Notes: generated from the sequence alone by a model not told the origin. Counted from the stretch's first letter, positions 34,032-43,159 are shown. The stretch is DNA of 64,000 nt from Paenibacillus terricola (GCF_014779765.1 NZ_JACXZA010000002.1:744001-808000), one strand, 5' to 3'. A program made the numbers and translations.

Positions 34032-35633
34032 TTAAATATCGTAACGTCTTCTAAGCACTTCACCGGATGCCGCACGGCGTTCATGCTCACCGTCGACGGC
34101 AACCTTGCCGTTCACAATAATCCATCGGATGCCTTCCGAATACGAACGCGGCTTCTCATAAGTAGCCGTATCTCGAATAGCTGCTTCATCGAAAATAACC
34201 AGATCCGCTCGCATACCTTCTCGGATCGTACCACGGTCGGTGAAGCCGATAATACGCGCGGGTTGCGACGTCATCCGTCGAACCGACTCTTCAAGCGAGA
34301 ATAATCTATCTTCCCGGGTATAGCGTCCGAGCACTTTCGGGAAGGAGCCATATGCCCTTGGATGCGGTTCACCTCCAAGCAAACCATCCGTGCAAATCGT
34401 TCCTGCCGGGTGCTGCATAATCAGCGATACGGACGGTTCGTCCATTACGAAGTCAATCATGCCAATCGCATTGCTTTCCTCAGCTATGAGGTCGAAAGCA
34501 GTCTCGATCGGATCCGTACCTCGTTCTGCGGAGATGTCTGCCAGCGTGCGGCCGACACAGGCTGCATTAGCTGCTGTCGTGACGGATGTAATGACGATGC
34601 CATCCGGCCCTGCCCAGTTGTACATGCTGTCCCAGCCCGGAACGCCTGTTGCCATCTCGGCTGCCATCCGTTTGCGCTGTTCCGCAGACTTTAATCTCTC
34701 TAGCATGCTAGGCGTTCCGCCATCATGTGCCCAAGATGGCAGTACAGCACTTAACATCGTACTGCCTGCTGTGTACGGGTACTGGTCGAACGTGACCTCG
34801 ATACCAGCTTCTCTTGCACGATCGAGCTTCGCGAGAACGTCGGGTGTCTTATGCCAGTTCATTCGTCCACACACTTTGAAATGGGAGAAATGCAGATGAA
34901 CACCGGTTCGTTCCGCAATAACGAGCAGCTCGTCCATGGATTCGAGAATTTCATCGCCTTCACTTCGTTGGTGGACGATGAATGGCACACCGTATTCTGC
35001 TGCTACCGCACACAACGCTTCAATTTCGTTATAATCGCCGTACATGCAAGGCAGATAGATCAATCCGCTGGATAATCCGCATGCACCTTGATCTAGAGCT
35101 TGTCGCAGAAGCACGGCCATATGGTCGATTTGTTCCTTCGTCGCTGGTTTATCCTCTAGACCAACAACCTGCATCCGCAAGTTGCCATGAGGAACGAGAT
35201 AGGCGTAATTACATTCAGGTCGAGCAGCTTCTATTTTGTTAAGATAACTGTCAACATCATGCCAGTCCCACTCGATATCTGGGGTGCCATCAAGCCCCGA
35301 TAGATTTCCTTTCCAACGGTCGATGTAATCTGCTGGCAGCGGTGCAGCCGATATGCCATCTTGGCCGAGAAGTTCTGTTGTAATCCCTTGGCGAAGCTTG
35401 GCAGGTATCGTTCCGAACGCGAGAACGAATAAATCGGAGTGGCTGTGCATGTCGATGAATCCAGGCGTTACGATGAGTCCTGATGCATCAAGTATCTCGT
35501 CTGCGCTTGCGCCGCTTAACCGGCCGATTCGCTCGATCCGATCTCCTTTGATGCCGAGATCGGCGTAGTACCAAGGGCTGCCTGTACCGTCAACAACTTT
35601 TGCATTTCGTACAATGAGTTCATAATGTCCCAT
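34032..35633 (-). CDS. N-acyl-D-amino-acid deacylase family protein
   Basis: About 533 residues, amidohydrolase superfamily. Starts YELIVRNAKVVDGTGSPWY, then the metal-binding VTPGFIDMHSHSDLF (HxH), LSSGLIYLPCMYGD, the HLHFSHFKVCGRMNWHK strand and GTIREGMRADLVIFD at the end. It releases D-amino acids or hydrolyses related N-acyl or dihydrouracil-type bonds in the cytoplasm. First gene of the operon. ATG 35633 is set by GGAGAG six bases upstream; a longer frame to 35729 lacks a site. Confidence 0.9.
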   Translation of the reverse strand: MGHYELIVRNAKVVDGTGSPWYYADLGIKGDRIERIGRLSGASADEILDASGLIVTPGFIDMHSHSDLFVLAFGTIPAKLRQGITTELLGQDGISAAPLPADYIDRWKGNLSGLDGTPDIEWDWHDVDSYLNKIEAARPECNYAYLVPHGNLRMQVVGLEDKPATKEQIDHMAVLLRQALDQGACGLSSGLIYLPCMYGDYNEIEALCAVAAEYGVPFIVHQRSEGDEILESMDELLVIAERTGVHLHFSHFKVCGRMNWHKTPDVLAKLDRAREAGIEVTFDQYPYTAGSTMLSAVLPSWAHDGGTPSMLERLKSAEQRKRMAAEMATGVPGWDSMYNWAGPDGIVITSVTTAANAACVGRTLADISAERGTDPIETAFDLIAEESNAIGMIDFVMDEPSVSLIMQHPAGTICTDGLLGGEPHPRAYGSFPKVLGRYTREDRLFSLEESVRRMTSQPARIIGFTDRGTIREGMRADLVIFDEAAIRDTATYEKPRSYSEGIRWIIVNGKVAVDGEHERRAASGEVLRRRYDI

Positions 35634-35830
35634 GTTTCTCTCCACTCCTTCTGTGATATGGAACGGTGCGCTAGGTAAGCCGCGCCGACGCAAGCTTTCG
35701 ATTCGAAACAATGTAATAAGAAGATTCAAGCATTTGGAAATGAAAAATCAGCACTCGAGTAAACGTTATGTCGTTTACGTGTTAAGTTATCTTACATAAC
35801 TAAGGATAAACAGTAACATCACATTGAACA

Positions 35831-35936
35831 AGTATCATATTGAGACGGCGACAACTCGTCTTTCCCCGTCAATATCACATTTTTCTGACAAAATAAAAAA
35901 GAGTATCAAATTGAGACGAGTCCCAATTTGATACTC
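35831..35936. repeat. Two related hairpins sharing a 17-base direct repeat, plus terminator
   Basis: AGTATCATATTGAGACG (35831-35847) recurs as AGTATCAAATTGAGACG (35902-35918), 71 bases apart. Each begins an inverted repeat: the second (35901-35936) is a 15-bp stem that on the minus strand has a TTTTTT tail, so it is the regulator's terminator. The rest of the 306-base gap to the D-aminoacylase start is AT-rich promoter DNA; no -24/-12 sigma-54 element was found by eye. Confidence 0.65.
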
Positions 35937-35939
35937 TTG

Positions 35940-37694
35940 CTATTCTTGCATATCGTATTGGCGCATTTTCCGGAAGAGCGTAGCCCGTCCGATGCCTAAC
36001 ATTTCTGCAGCTTTCTCTTTGGGTTGCCCGCTCGCGGCCGTCTCCTGAAGCGCTCGACGGATAGCATGCCGCTCCAATGTTCGCAGATTCAACACCGTAT
36101 CATTGTTCTGTAGTCCGTCGTGTGCAGTCTCGATCGTTCGCATATAGTCTGGAAGATGCTCTTTCCCAATCGTACGGCCTGATGTGAAGTTAACCGCATA
36201 TTCCATCACATTCGACAATTCGCTAATGTTGCCCGGCCAATGATAAGCGAGCAATATCGCTTTCGCATCTTCACCAATCCTTCTTACTTCCCGTCGGTTG
36301 GAATGCCCGTGAAGCTGAAGAAAATGCTCTGCCAGCAGCAATATATCGGATTTCCGCTCCCGAAGTGGGGGTACTTCAACCGGAATGACAGACAACTTGT
36401 AGTAAAGCTGCTGACGGAATTGTCCACCACGTACTCGTTCTTCCATATCTTGGTCAGTCGCGGCAATTATCCTGACATCAACGGACTGGAGCTCCCTTTC
36501 GCCTTCCCGCCAGACCCCCTTGTTCTCCAACACTCGGAGCAGCTCTACCTGGATACGCATCGGCATATACGCGATATCGTCGAGGAACAATGTACCTCCC
36601 TCCGCTTCCGCCAGCCTGCCTGGTCGGCCATCTCCTCCGAACAATAGCGCATGTAATGGCGCTTCAGGCAATGCGGAACAGTTTAACGAGACGTAAGGTC
36701 CGTTCTTTCGCTCGCCGGATCGATGGATGCTTTGCGCAATAAGCTCTTTGCCAGTTCCATTTTCTCCTCGAATAAGAACGGGCGATCGACTCCCAGCCAC
36801 TTTGCGCAGCATATCTTTGAGGGATTGCATAAGCGGATGATTGCTGATCACTCCTTCGAAACCCCTATAGTTGTCCTCGGTGTAGCGGATTGCGACATCC
36901 GTCATGTGCTCGGGATCCGCTAGCATCAGCACGGCATCCTTGACGATACCATCAGGTCTTGATGGATGATAGGTGACGAATAGATGAATGAATCGATCGC
37001 CGATCTTCACAGGGATGAGCTTCGACTCCGGTTCCTTCGTCCTCTCCCGTCTTCTCGTTGATCGAAACGGTTCGACCAGTTGTTCCAGCAGTTCACGGGA
37101 AGGCAGGCCTTCTCGATCCTGTCGAAGCAAGGCACGCGCGGCTGGGTTCATAAACTCGCTATCGCCATCATGATTAATGAGAATGATGCCATTATCTATA
37201 TAGCCAATAAGCGCTGAGAGCTTGCGTTCTTGTATAAGCTGTTCCGCCTGCAGCTCAGCTTCCTTAAGCTTCGTCGCGATTAGCCCTGCCATTTTGCTCA
37301 GAAAATCCAGCTTCGCTTCCACGTCAGAGAACAACCGATCACGCTGCTCCTCATCGAAAGCGATCAAACCGATGACGCCAAGTACCTTGTCATCAGACAG
37401 AATCGGGCAGCACACTTCGCCAAACTCCTTGCAGTTACGAAAATGCGCACAAGGCGCGCACAGTTCATGGAATCCTGGCCGCTCGATGATGACGGGTTTA
37501 CCGGTGACGATACATTGCCGATAGACGTAATCCTCATTGCGCATTTCCTTCCATATTTCATGCTTAGCTAGACCCGTACCTGCGATACGGAATAGCTCGC
37601 TGTCCGCAATCTCTACGTCGATTCGGAGGACAGAACCAATGGCTACGGCAATTTGCTGGATAGAGGGTTGAATATCCTTCAGCTGCATGTGCAT
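35940..37694 (-). CDS. GAF-PAS-AAA+-Fis transcriptional regulator without GAFTGA loop
   Basis: A 584-residue DhaR/AcoR-shaped regulator: N-terminal GAF-type sensor (about 1-150, with Cys-rich HELCAPCAHFRNCKEFGEVCC), PAS (about 160-260), AAA+ (about 285-510; Walker A GENGTGKE, Walker B GGTLFLDDIA, arginine-finger region), and a Fis-type HTH at the end (AAEMLGIGRATLFRKMRQYDM). The loop that normally contains GAFTGA reads LLFGGDGRPGRLAEAEGG, so the sigma-54 contact is missing. It is upstream and parallel to the catabolic operon and is probably its regulator. Confidence 0.88.
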   Translation of the reverse strand: MHMQLKDIQPSIQQIAVAIGSVLRIDVEIADSELFRIAGTGLAKHEIWKEMRNEDYVYRQCIVTGKPVIIERPGFHELCAPCAHFRNCKEFGEVCCPILSDDKVLGVIGLIAFDEEQRDRLFSDVEAKLDFLSKMAGLIATKLKEAELQAEQLIQERKLSALIGYIDNGIILINHDGDSEFMNPAARALLRQDREGLPSRELLEQLVEPFRSTRRRERTKEPESKLIPVKIGDRFIHLFVTYHPSRPDGIVKDAVLMLADPEHMTDVAIRYTEDNYRGFEGVISNHPLMQSLKDMLRKVAGSRSPVLIRGENGTGKELIAQSIHRSGERKNGPYVSLNCSALPEAPLHALLFGGDGRPGRLAEAEGGTLFLDDIAYMPMRIQVELLRVLENKGVWREGERELQSVDVRIIAATDQDMEERVRGGQFRQQLYYKLSVIPVEVPPLRERKSDILLLAEHFLQLHGHSNRREVRRIGEDAKAILLAYHWPGNISELSNVMEYAVNFTSGRTIGKEHLPDYMRTIETAHDGLQNNDTVLNLRTLERHAIRRALQETAASGQPKEKAAEMLGIGRATLFRKMRQYDMQE

Positions 37695-37850
37695 GATTCC
37701 CCCTTCATGGTGTCCGTTATACTCTTCTTCTCTCTATTATAGAATCCGAAGCTGGACGAGCCAAGCAAGAATGATCTGCCATTGCTATATTTGAGAATTG
37801 CATTAGCACTAAGCTCCTCCATAATTTATTTAAGCTCTGGCTGAAAAATA

Positions 37851-37878
37851 AATAACGCCGCAAAAATGCGGCGTTATT
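37851..37878 (-). terminator. Intrinsic terminator
   Basis: Perfect stem AATAACGCCGCA / TGCGGCGTTATT with AAAA loop; tail TATTTTTC on the minus strand; overlaps the last codons of the gene ending at 37874. Confidence 0.88.
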
Positions 37879-38500
37879 CTAATAAAGATACTGGCACTCG
37901 AACATGATCAGGCCCCATCATTCTTACGCCATCTTCGGTCTTCGATCCGACTTCAACTGCGAAATCGATGGAATTCGGTATTGATTTGTCATGTCCGTCA
38001 TAAACGAGCTCAATAACGACAGTACCATGACCACCACCGGTTGGTTGGTAGCTCCGCTCTCTTCCAACTTCAACCCAAGCTTGCCATTCACTCTTCGTAT
38101 CTGCTGTCGTCCAGATCGAAGCTTTATCGGAAGGATTCATTAGAGGTTTGTTATCGGGATAGCTGCTTGTTATATTGACAATCGACCAATGAGTCGGGAT
38201 ATAGAAGGCAACGCCTCCCCAATCGTTTGGGTCGACGTCAATCGTAGCAATAATTGAGATCCGATCCGCAACTCCTTCTTTTCCTTCTGCAAAAATAGTT
38301 CCCTTCGCTATTGTATCAAGATTCGTGGAGTCGGAACGGATACTGAAGCCTGTACTGTTGATATAATTAACGTTGCTAATTAACGCTTGCGATTGTTGGT
38401 CTTCCTTAGAAACTAACTGAATGACAAGATAAACGGAGCAGATAATTAGTGCGATTAACAATAATACAGGCATGATTGGCAATCGGTTATTTAATCTCAT
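37874..38500 (-). CDS. Membrane-anchored hypothetical protein
   Basis: A 208-residue protein with one N-terminal membrane helix (PVLLLIALIICSVYLVIQLV) and a beta-rich outside domain (GVAFYIPTHWSIVNITSSYPD, GGGHGTVVIELVYD, GVRMMGPDHVRVPVSLLE), suggestive of an immunoglobulin-like or jelly-roll fold. Not recognised. Stands alone: terminator behind, divergent ada operon in front. Confidence 0.55.
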   Translation of the reverse strand: MRLNNRLPIMPVLLLIALIICSVYLVIQLVSKEDQQSQALISNVNYINSTGFSIRSDSTNLDTIAKGTIFAEGKEGVADRISIIATIDVDPNDWGGVAFYIPTHWSIVNITSSYPDNKPLMNPSDKASIWTTADTKSEWQAWVEVGRERSYQPTGGGHGTVVIELVYDGHDKSIPNSIDFAVEVGSKTEDGVRMMGPDHVRVPVSLLE

Positions 38501-38696
38501 TAACTATCAGACATCCCCTTTCTGTTGGCAGCATCATGTAAATTCTGGTAGCTCCTTAAGTGTAATAGCCCTGCTTGGCGATTTCAATAGATACGGACAA
38601 TACGCTGATCTACGATTTCGTTATCTTGCTTTTACATTCAATCTTACACACAAAAGGCTCCAGTCAGGGTTATACTAGCGTTAGAGGTGAATTCGA

Positions 38697-39359
38697 ATGC
38701 CAACGGATTGGAAAGTGGATATGGAGCGGACAACTACAGATTTGAGGACAGACAAGATGTCGCCTGCCCCTTTGTCAGATGAACAATGGCAGGCGGTTGC
38801 GAATAACGACATTACCTATGACGGCCAGTTCTATTATGCGGTAAAAACGACAGGCATTTTCTGCCGTCCTTCATGCAAATCAAGATTACCGATCAGGGAT
38901 AATGTTGGGATGTTCCACACATCTGAACAGGCCTTGGCTGCACGCTTTCGTCCATGCAAGAGATGCAGGCCATCCGGTCAACGTCTGCCTGACGAGGAAT
39001 GGATTGCTCTCATAACAGAATACATTGAACGTCACTATGACGAATCGTTGACATTGGATACGCTCGCGCATATCAGCCATGGTACGCCGTATCACTTGCA
39101 TCGAACGTTTAAGAGGATCAAAGGGATCACTCCTGTGACATACATCCAGCAAGTACGCATCAACCAAGCGAAACGCCTTTTAAACACGACTGATCGAACC
39201 GTAGCTCGAATCGGTGAGGCAGTTGGACTATCTAATTCGCCTTATTTTGTAACCTTATTCAAGAAATTAACGGGTTTATCGCCCGAAGCCTACCGCAGGC
39301 AGATCAAGCAGCAGACGAAGGAGAATGGATCTCATGCCAACAACGATATCGATACGTAA
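38697..39359 (+). CDS. adaA: AdaA: methylphosphotriester-DNA methyltransferase/AraC activator
   Basis: A 220-residue protein. The N-terminal Ada zinc domain (about 40-105) shows VKTTGIFCRPSCKSRLP and RFRPCKRCRP, the four Cys that bind zinc, of which one accepts methyl from DNA phosphotriesters. The C-terminal half is an AraC-type HTH (LDTLAHISHGTPYHLHRTFKRIKGITPVTY; IGEAVGLSNSPYFVTLFKKLTGLSPEAY). Methylation turns it into an activator of the adaptive response. ATG 38697 follows AGAGG. The end overlaps adaB. Confidence 0.93.
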   Translation: MPTDWKVDMERTTTDLRTDKMSPAPLSDEQWQAVANNDITYDGQFYYAVKTTGIFCRPSCKSRLPIRDNVGMFHTSEQALAARFRPCKRCRPSGQRLPDEEWIALITEYIERHYDESLTLDTLAHISHGTPYHLHRTFKRIKGITPVTYIQQVRINQAKRLLNTTDRTVARIGEAVGLSNSPYFVTLFKKLTGLSPEAYRRQIKQQTKENGSHANNDIDT

Positions 39360-39858
39360 GCAGCTTTATTGGTCATTACTATCTTATGAAGGCTGGAGCG
39401 TGCATCTCGCTGCAGTGGAAGAAGGATTATGTTTTGTTGGGTCGCACAATCAGCCCTTCGAAGAGTTAACAGAATGGGCTAAGCGCCGAATGCCAGGTTT
39501 TGACCTGCTTCATGATGATGGCGTGATGCAGCTTTATGCGGATGAGTTTATACGCTATTTGCAAGGCGAGCTTGAACAGTTTACGCTTCCGATCTACTAT
39601 AAGGGCACTCCATTTCAAGAAGCTGTGTGGAAAGCATTATGCGATATCCCTTACGGAGAGACGCGTTCTTACTCGGATATAGCAACTGATATCCAGAAGC
39701 CGTCTTCAGTTCGCGCGGTTGGCACTGCGATTGGGGCTAATCCAATATTGATCACGGTTCCCTGTCATCGCGTCATTGGCAAGAATGGATCACTTACCGG
39801 TTATCGCGGTGGCATGGAGATGAAGATGAAGCTGCTGCAGTTGGAGCGGAGTATTTAG
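39334..39858 (+). CDS. adaB: AdaB: O6-methylguanine-DNA methyltransferase
   Basis: About 174 residues, suicidal alkyl acceptor of the Ogt/MGMT family. Active-site loop NPILITVPCHRVIG with the acceptor Cys, preceded by TPFQEAVWKALCDIPYGETRSYSDIA (arginine finger and Tyr of the HTH) and followed by LTGYRGGMEMKMKLLQLE. It overlaps adaA by 26 bases. ATG 39334 with GGAG about 10 bases upstream is preferred over the ATG at 39325. Confidence 0.94.
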   Translation: MPTTISIRKQLYWSLLSYEGWSVHLAAVEEGLCFVGSHNQPFEELTEWAKRRMPGFDLLHDDGVMQLYADEFIRYLQGELEQFTLPIYYKGTPFQEAVWKALCDIPYGETRSYSDIATDIQKPSSVRAVGTAIGANPILITVPCHRVIGKNGSLTGYRGGMEMKMKLLQLERSI

Positions 39859-39874
39859 ATATGGTCGTAATAAT

Positions 39875-39900
39875 GAGCAGCATCAATTACGATGCTGCTC
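39875..39900. terminator. Bidirectional hairpin between adaB and alkA-like gene
   Basis: Stem GAGCAGCATC / GATGCTGCTC with 6-base loop; short T tail on the plus side. Confidence 0.75.
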
Positions 39901-39921
39901 TTCTATGTGTCAAGTAACGCG

Positions 39922-40539
39922 CTATTCCGATGACAATGCCCACAAGTAGATCGAAGCGACAGTTCCGTACGGCGAATATCGACGACGGTACTCCTCGAAC
40001 GACTGACGCGGGAGCTCCGATAAGTTGTATAGTCGCATCATTCCTCTACGTATTGCTATATCTCCCCAGCTCACAACATCCGGTCGTTCCATGGAATGAA
40101 TAAGCAGCATCTCTGCCGTCCAGCGTCCGATACCGTTCAGACCGCTTAATTGACGGATGACTTCTTCATCGGGCAGTCCGAGAAGTGCATCAATATCCCA
40201 TTCCCCTGCTGAAATGGACCGAGCGATCGTATGAATGCAGATTGCTTTCTTCATCGACATCCCGCAAGACTGGATATCATCAGGGGAATGATTGGCAAGC
40301 TGCTCGGGCGTGATGGCACCGAACTTCTGCTGCATGCGGCCCCATACCGTTTGCGCAGCTTTCACAGAGATCAACTGACTGACTACGGCGTTCACGAGCG
40401 CGGTGAACAGGTCAGGAATGATCTCCCGTTCCAACTTACCTAACCGATCAATGACAATACCAAGTTCAGGATCAGCCTGTTTCAAATAATCGATCTCGTG
40501 TTGTCCATATTCAAACCATTTGGTTTCGATGCGACTCAA
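39922..40539 (-). CDS. DNA-3-methyladenine glycosylase (AlkA-type HhH-GPD)
   Basis: A 205-residue base-excision glycosylase. Helix-hairpin-helix IRQLSGLNGIGRWTAEMLLIHSM and, after it, the catalytic Asp in VVSWGDIAIRRGMMRLY (D about 165). VNAVVSQLISVKAAQTVWGRM forms the start of the domain. Converges on adaB, so the three alkylation-repair genes are neighbours but not one operon, unlike B. subtilis adaA-adaB. No N-terminal TBP-like domain of E. coli AlkA. Confidence 0.92.
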   Translation of the reverse strand: MSRIETKWFEYGQHEIDYLKQADPELGIVIDRLGKLEREIIPDLFTALVNAVVSQLISVKAAQTVWGRMQQKFGAITPEQLANHSPDDIQSCGMSMKKAICIHTIARSISAGEWDIDALLGLPDEEVIRQLSGLNGIGRWTAEMLLIHSMERPDVVSWGDIAIRRGMMRLYNLSELPRQSFEEYRRRYSPYGTVASIYLWALSSE

Positions 40540-40650
40540 ATCCCCGCCTCCTTATTCGTAACACGGAATCTCTTCTATTATCACTATAACCAAAACCGGC
40601 GTGCTCCGCTGTAATCTTGAATGAAAGAGCAAGATAGAGAAAATTACAAA

Positions 40651-40670
40651 GAGCCGCATAGCTGCGGCTC
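40651..40670 (-). terminator. Intrinsic terminator of the cysteine desulfurase gene
   Basis: Stem GAGCCGCA / TGCGGCTC with 4-base loop, followed on the minus strand by TTTGTAATTTTC. Confidence 0.8.
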
Positions 40671-40679
40671 AATTCGAGG

Positions 40680-41822
40680 CTACTTGAGGATCAACCTGTC
40701 TCTCAGCAAATCGCAAGCCTGCTCGATCTCTTCATCCGTAGTAAAGCGGCCAATTGAGAATCGAACCGTGCCAGCGCCTATTGCAGGATCCACATTCATC
40801 GCCTTCAGTACAGGCGAGAGCTGAATGCTGCCCGTATGACAAGCGGATCCGGTTGTAGCGGCAATCTCGGGCACTTGGTCGAGAATATCTTGACCAATCA
40901 TCCCTTTGAAGCTGACATTGAGCGTATTCGGCAGTTTCTCATCTGGATGGCCGTTGAGCACGATACGATCATGGAACGTATCCGATATACGTGTCCAGAA
41001 CCGAGCGGATAACGATTGAATCCGCATGAGATCATCTTTGTTTGAAGCAATGTCGCATGCCTTGCCGAGCGCAACCATGTATGGCACATTCTCAGTGCCT
41101 GCCCTTCTTCCGGATTCGTGTCCAGCACCATGAATGTAAGAGTCGATTGGCGTTCCACGTCTAATGTATAAGGCTCCGATTCCTTTGGGCGCATATAGCT
41201 TATGTCCTGCAATGGTCAATAGGTCTACATTAAGATCAGTGACACGAGCATCGATTTTGCCTACCGACTGAGCTGCATCTGTATGAAAGATAACACCGCG
41301 CTCCCGCGTTATTTGACCGATCTCTCGAATTGGTTGTACGGTCCCCGTCTCATTGTTCGCATGCATGACAGACACTAGAATCGTATCGCTCGTAATAGCT
41401 GCAGCCACGTCCGCGGGATTGACACGTCCATAGACGTCCACGTCCAAATAGGTCACTTCCGCGCCTAGCGACTCCAGATAAGCGCAAGGATTTAATATAG
41501 CGGGATGCTCGATCGTGGTCGTGATGATATGGTTGCCGCGGTGCCGATTGGCGAAGTAGGTTCCTTTGATCGCATAGTTATCCGACTCGCTTCCGCCGCT
41601 CGTGAAGATAATTTCACTTGGATCGCAGCCTATGAGGTTTGCTACACGAGATCTTGCCAGCTGGATCGCTTCATGAATGTTTGCAGAAGCCCAATGCGAG
41701 GATGACGGGTTGCCGTAATAGCCGGTCAGATATGGCATCATCTCTTCCAGTACCCGAGGGTCGATCGGTGTACTCGCGTTATAGTCCAAATAAATACGTG
41801 TTAGATCGTTTATTGCAGTCAT
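40680..41822 (-). CDS. Cysteine desulfurase (NifS/IscS family)
   Basis: A 380-residue PLP enzyme that takes sulfur from cysteine for iron-sulfur clusters or thiouridine. Begins RIYLDYNASTPIDPRV, with the PLP-contact strings MHANNETGTVQPIREIG, FHTDAAQSVGKID and LYAPKGIGALYIRRG after the PLP Lys in GHKLYAPK (about residue 207). The catalytic Cys loop is ATTGSACHTGSIQLSPVL, a longer-loop type I. Stands alone with its own terminator; the usual IscU, IscA or MnmA partners are not adjacent. Confidence 0.93.
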   Translation of the reverse strand: MTAINDLTRIYLDYNASTPIDPRVLEEMMPYLTGYYGNPSSSHWASANIHEAIQLARSRVANLIGCDPSEIIFTSGGSESDNYAIKGTYFANRHRGNHIITTTIEHPAILNPCAYLESLGAEVTYLDVDVYGRVNPADVAAAITSDTILVSVMHANNETGTVQPIREIGQITRERGVIFHTDAAQSVGKIDARVTDLNVDLLTIAGHKLYAPKGIGALYIRRGTPIDSYIHGAGHESGRRAGTENVPYMVALGKACDIASNKDDLMRIQSLSARFWTRISDTFHDRIVLNGHPDEKLPNTLNVSFKGMIGQDILDQVPEIAATTGSACHTGSIQLSPVLKAMNVDPAIGAGTVRFSIGRFTTDEEIEQACDLLRDRLILK

Positions 41823-41908
41823 TCAATTACCTCCATTTTAGCTAAGGACGTCCATCACATATCGTCATATCTAACACAATCATACTACAAAACGCTCCAT
41901 ACAATACT

Positions 41909-41936
41909 AGAGACCGTTCGCATTCGAACGGTCTCT
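41909..41936. terminator. Perfect hairpin, probably terminator of the WG-repeat gene
   Basis: Twelve-base perfect stem AGAGACCGTTCG with CATT loop. T-run short on both strands. Confidence 0.7.
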
Positions 41937-41940
41937 TGGT

Positions 41941-43023
41941 TTACTTGCTTGGCTTCCAAATGTATTTGCCCTGCTTGTTAATATATCCTTCGCGATCATC
42001 AATAGCAACTAGGGCTAAACCATCATGGAAAGATTCTACATATTCAAACTGGGGCTGAACGACGAGTTTTCCTTGTTTATCAATAAATCCCCACAGCTCA
42101 TCATTGCCTACTTTCATTGATATAGACGCTAGACCTTCCGAGAAAAGATCTGCGTCCTCATATTTGGCTGGAATAACAAGTTTGCCTGTTTTGTTTATGT
42201 AACCCCACAATTGCTGATTCCCACTCTTATTGATTAATGCAGGTGCTAAGCCATCGCTGAATGCCTGCGCGTTTTCGAATTGAGATTTAATGATGTATCT
42301 GCCCGATTTATCGATGTATCCCCAATCTCCATTGGTATTCATTACAGCTGCTAAACCTTCTTGAAAAGGCTGTGCAAGTTCGAATTGAGCAGGGATGATT
42401 TCTTTGCCGTTCATATCGATATAGCCATATTGCTCTCCGCTATGTACGACTGCCATGCCTTCCTGATAGATAGGGTTATCATAACGCGGTGAGAATTGGT
42501 ATTGGGGCTGAACAATTATTGTTCCCCGATTATCAATGTACCCTAATTTAGCATTCTTAGAGTATAAGTCGCTTATTATTGCGGCTCTCCCCTCGTTAAA
42601 GCCGAACGTAAAATATTGGCCAAGCGTGATAACTTTATTCCCAGACTTGTCAATAAGAAAGGTGTTGAACGTCCCATTGTCCGCGAAGGTCATTACAACC
42701 GCTAGACCCTCTTGATAATCCATAGCATAGTTATATTGGTATGGAACAACTAGTTTACCTTGCTGATCGATATAGCCGGTCAATGTAGAGTTTTTCCCCA
42801 CTTGCTTCTTCTCTACGAGTGCGCGTCCATCTGAGAATTGATGAGCTGCATCAAATTGAGGCTTAATCTTGATCTTACCGTTCTTATCCATATAACCATA
42901 CTTGCCGTTCTGCTGAATGAGGAACAATGGCTCCGACTTTGCAGGCGATGACGCTGCGCTCATGATGGAGATACAGCAGATCAAGCATAATGCTAGTAAC
43001 AGATTGCTCAATACTTTCCTCAC
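41941..43023 (-). CDS. Secreted WG-repeat protein
   Basis: About 360 residues. Signal peptide, then eight to nine tandem WG/KWG repeats of about 33 residues, each reading like GYIDKNGKxxIxPQF..A..FxEGLAxV (for example GYIDKSGRYIIKSQFENAQ). Repeat proteins of this type act outside the membrane, generally in unknown roles. GTG 43023 is chosen because GGAG lies nine bases upstream; the upstream open frame to 43143 is not signal-like. The gene is 17 bases past the end of the siderophore operon at its other side and has its own terminator. Confidence 0.8.
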   Translation of the reverse strand: MRKVLSNLLLALCLICCISIMSAASSPAKSEPLFLIQQNGKYGYMDKNGKIKIKPQFDAAHQFSDGRALVEKKQVGKNSTLTGYIDQQGKLVVPYQYNYAMDYQEGLAVVMTFADNGTFNTFLIDKSGNKVITLGQYFTFGFNEGRAAIISDLYSKNAKLGYIDNRGTIIVQPQYQFSPRYDNPIYQEGMAVVHSGEQYGYIDMNGKEIIPAQFELAQPFQEGLAAVMNTNGDWGYIDKSGRYIIKSQFENAQAFSDGLAPALINKSGNQQLWGYINKTGKLVIPAKYEDADLFSEGLASISMKVGNDELWGFIDKQGKLVVQPQFEYVESFHDGLALVAIDDREGYINKQGKYIWKPSK

Positions 43024-43159
43024 TTTTACACACTCCTGGCTGCAATGTATGTTTAATATTCGAATGTAAACATTGATTATCCTCCTGCATTTGACAAAAT
43101 ACAACAAAAAATGCAGCTGCAATGTGCAACTGCTCCATTCCATTATTTACGGTCACCGT

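Noticed and set aside
35640-35940. Search for a sigma-54 (-24/-12) promoter before the catabolic operon
   Set aside because: No TGGCAC-N5-TTGC type element was found on either strand; also the regulator lacks GAFTGA.
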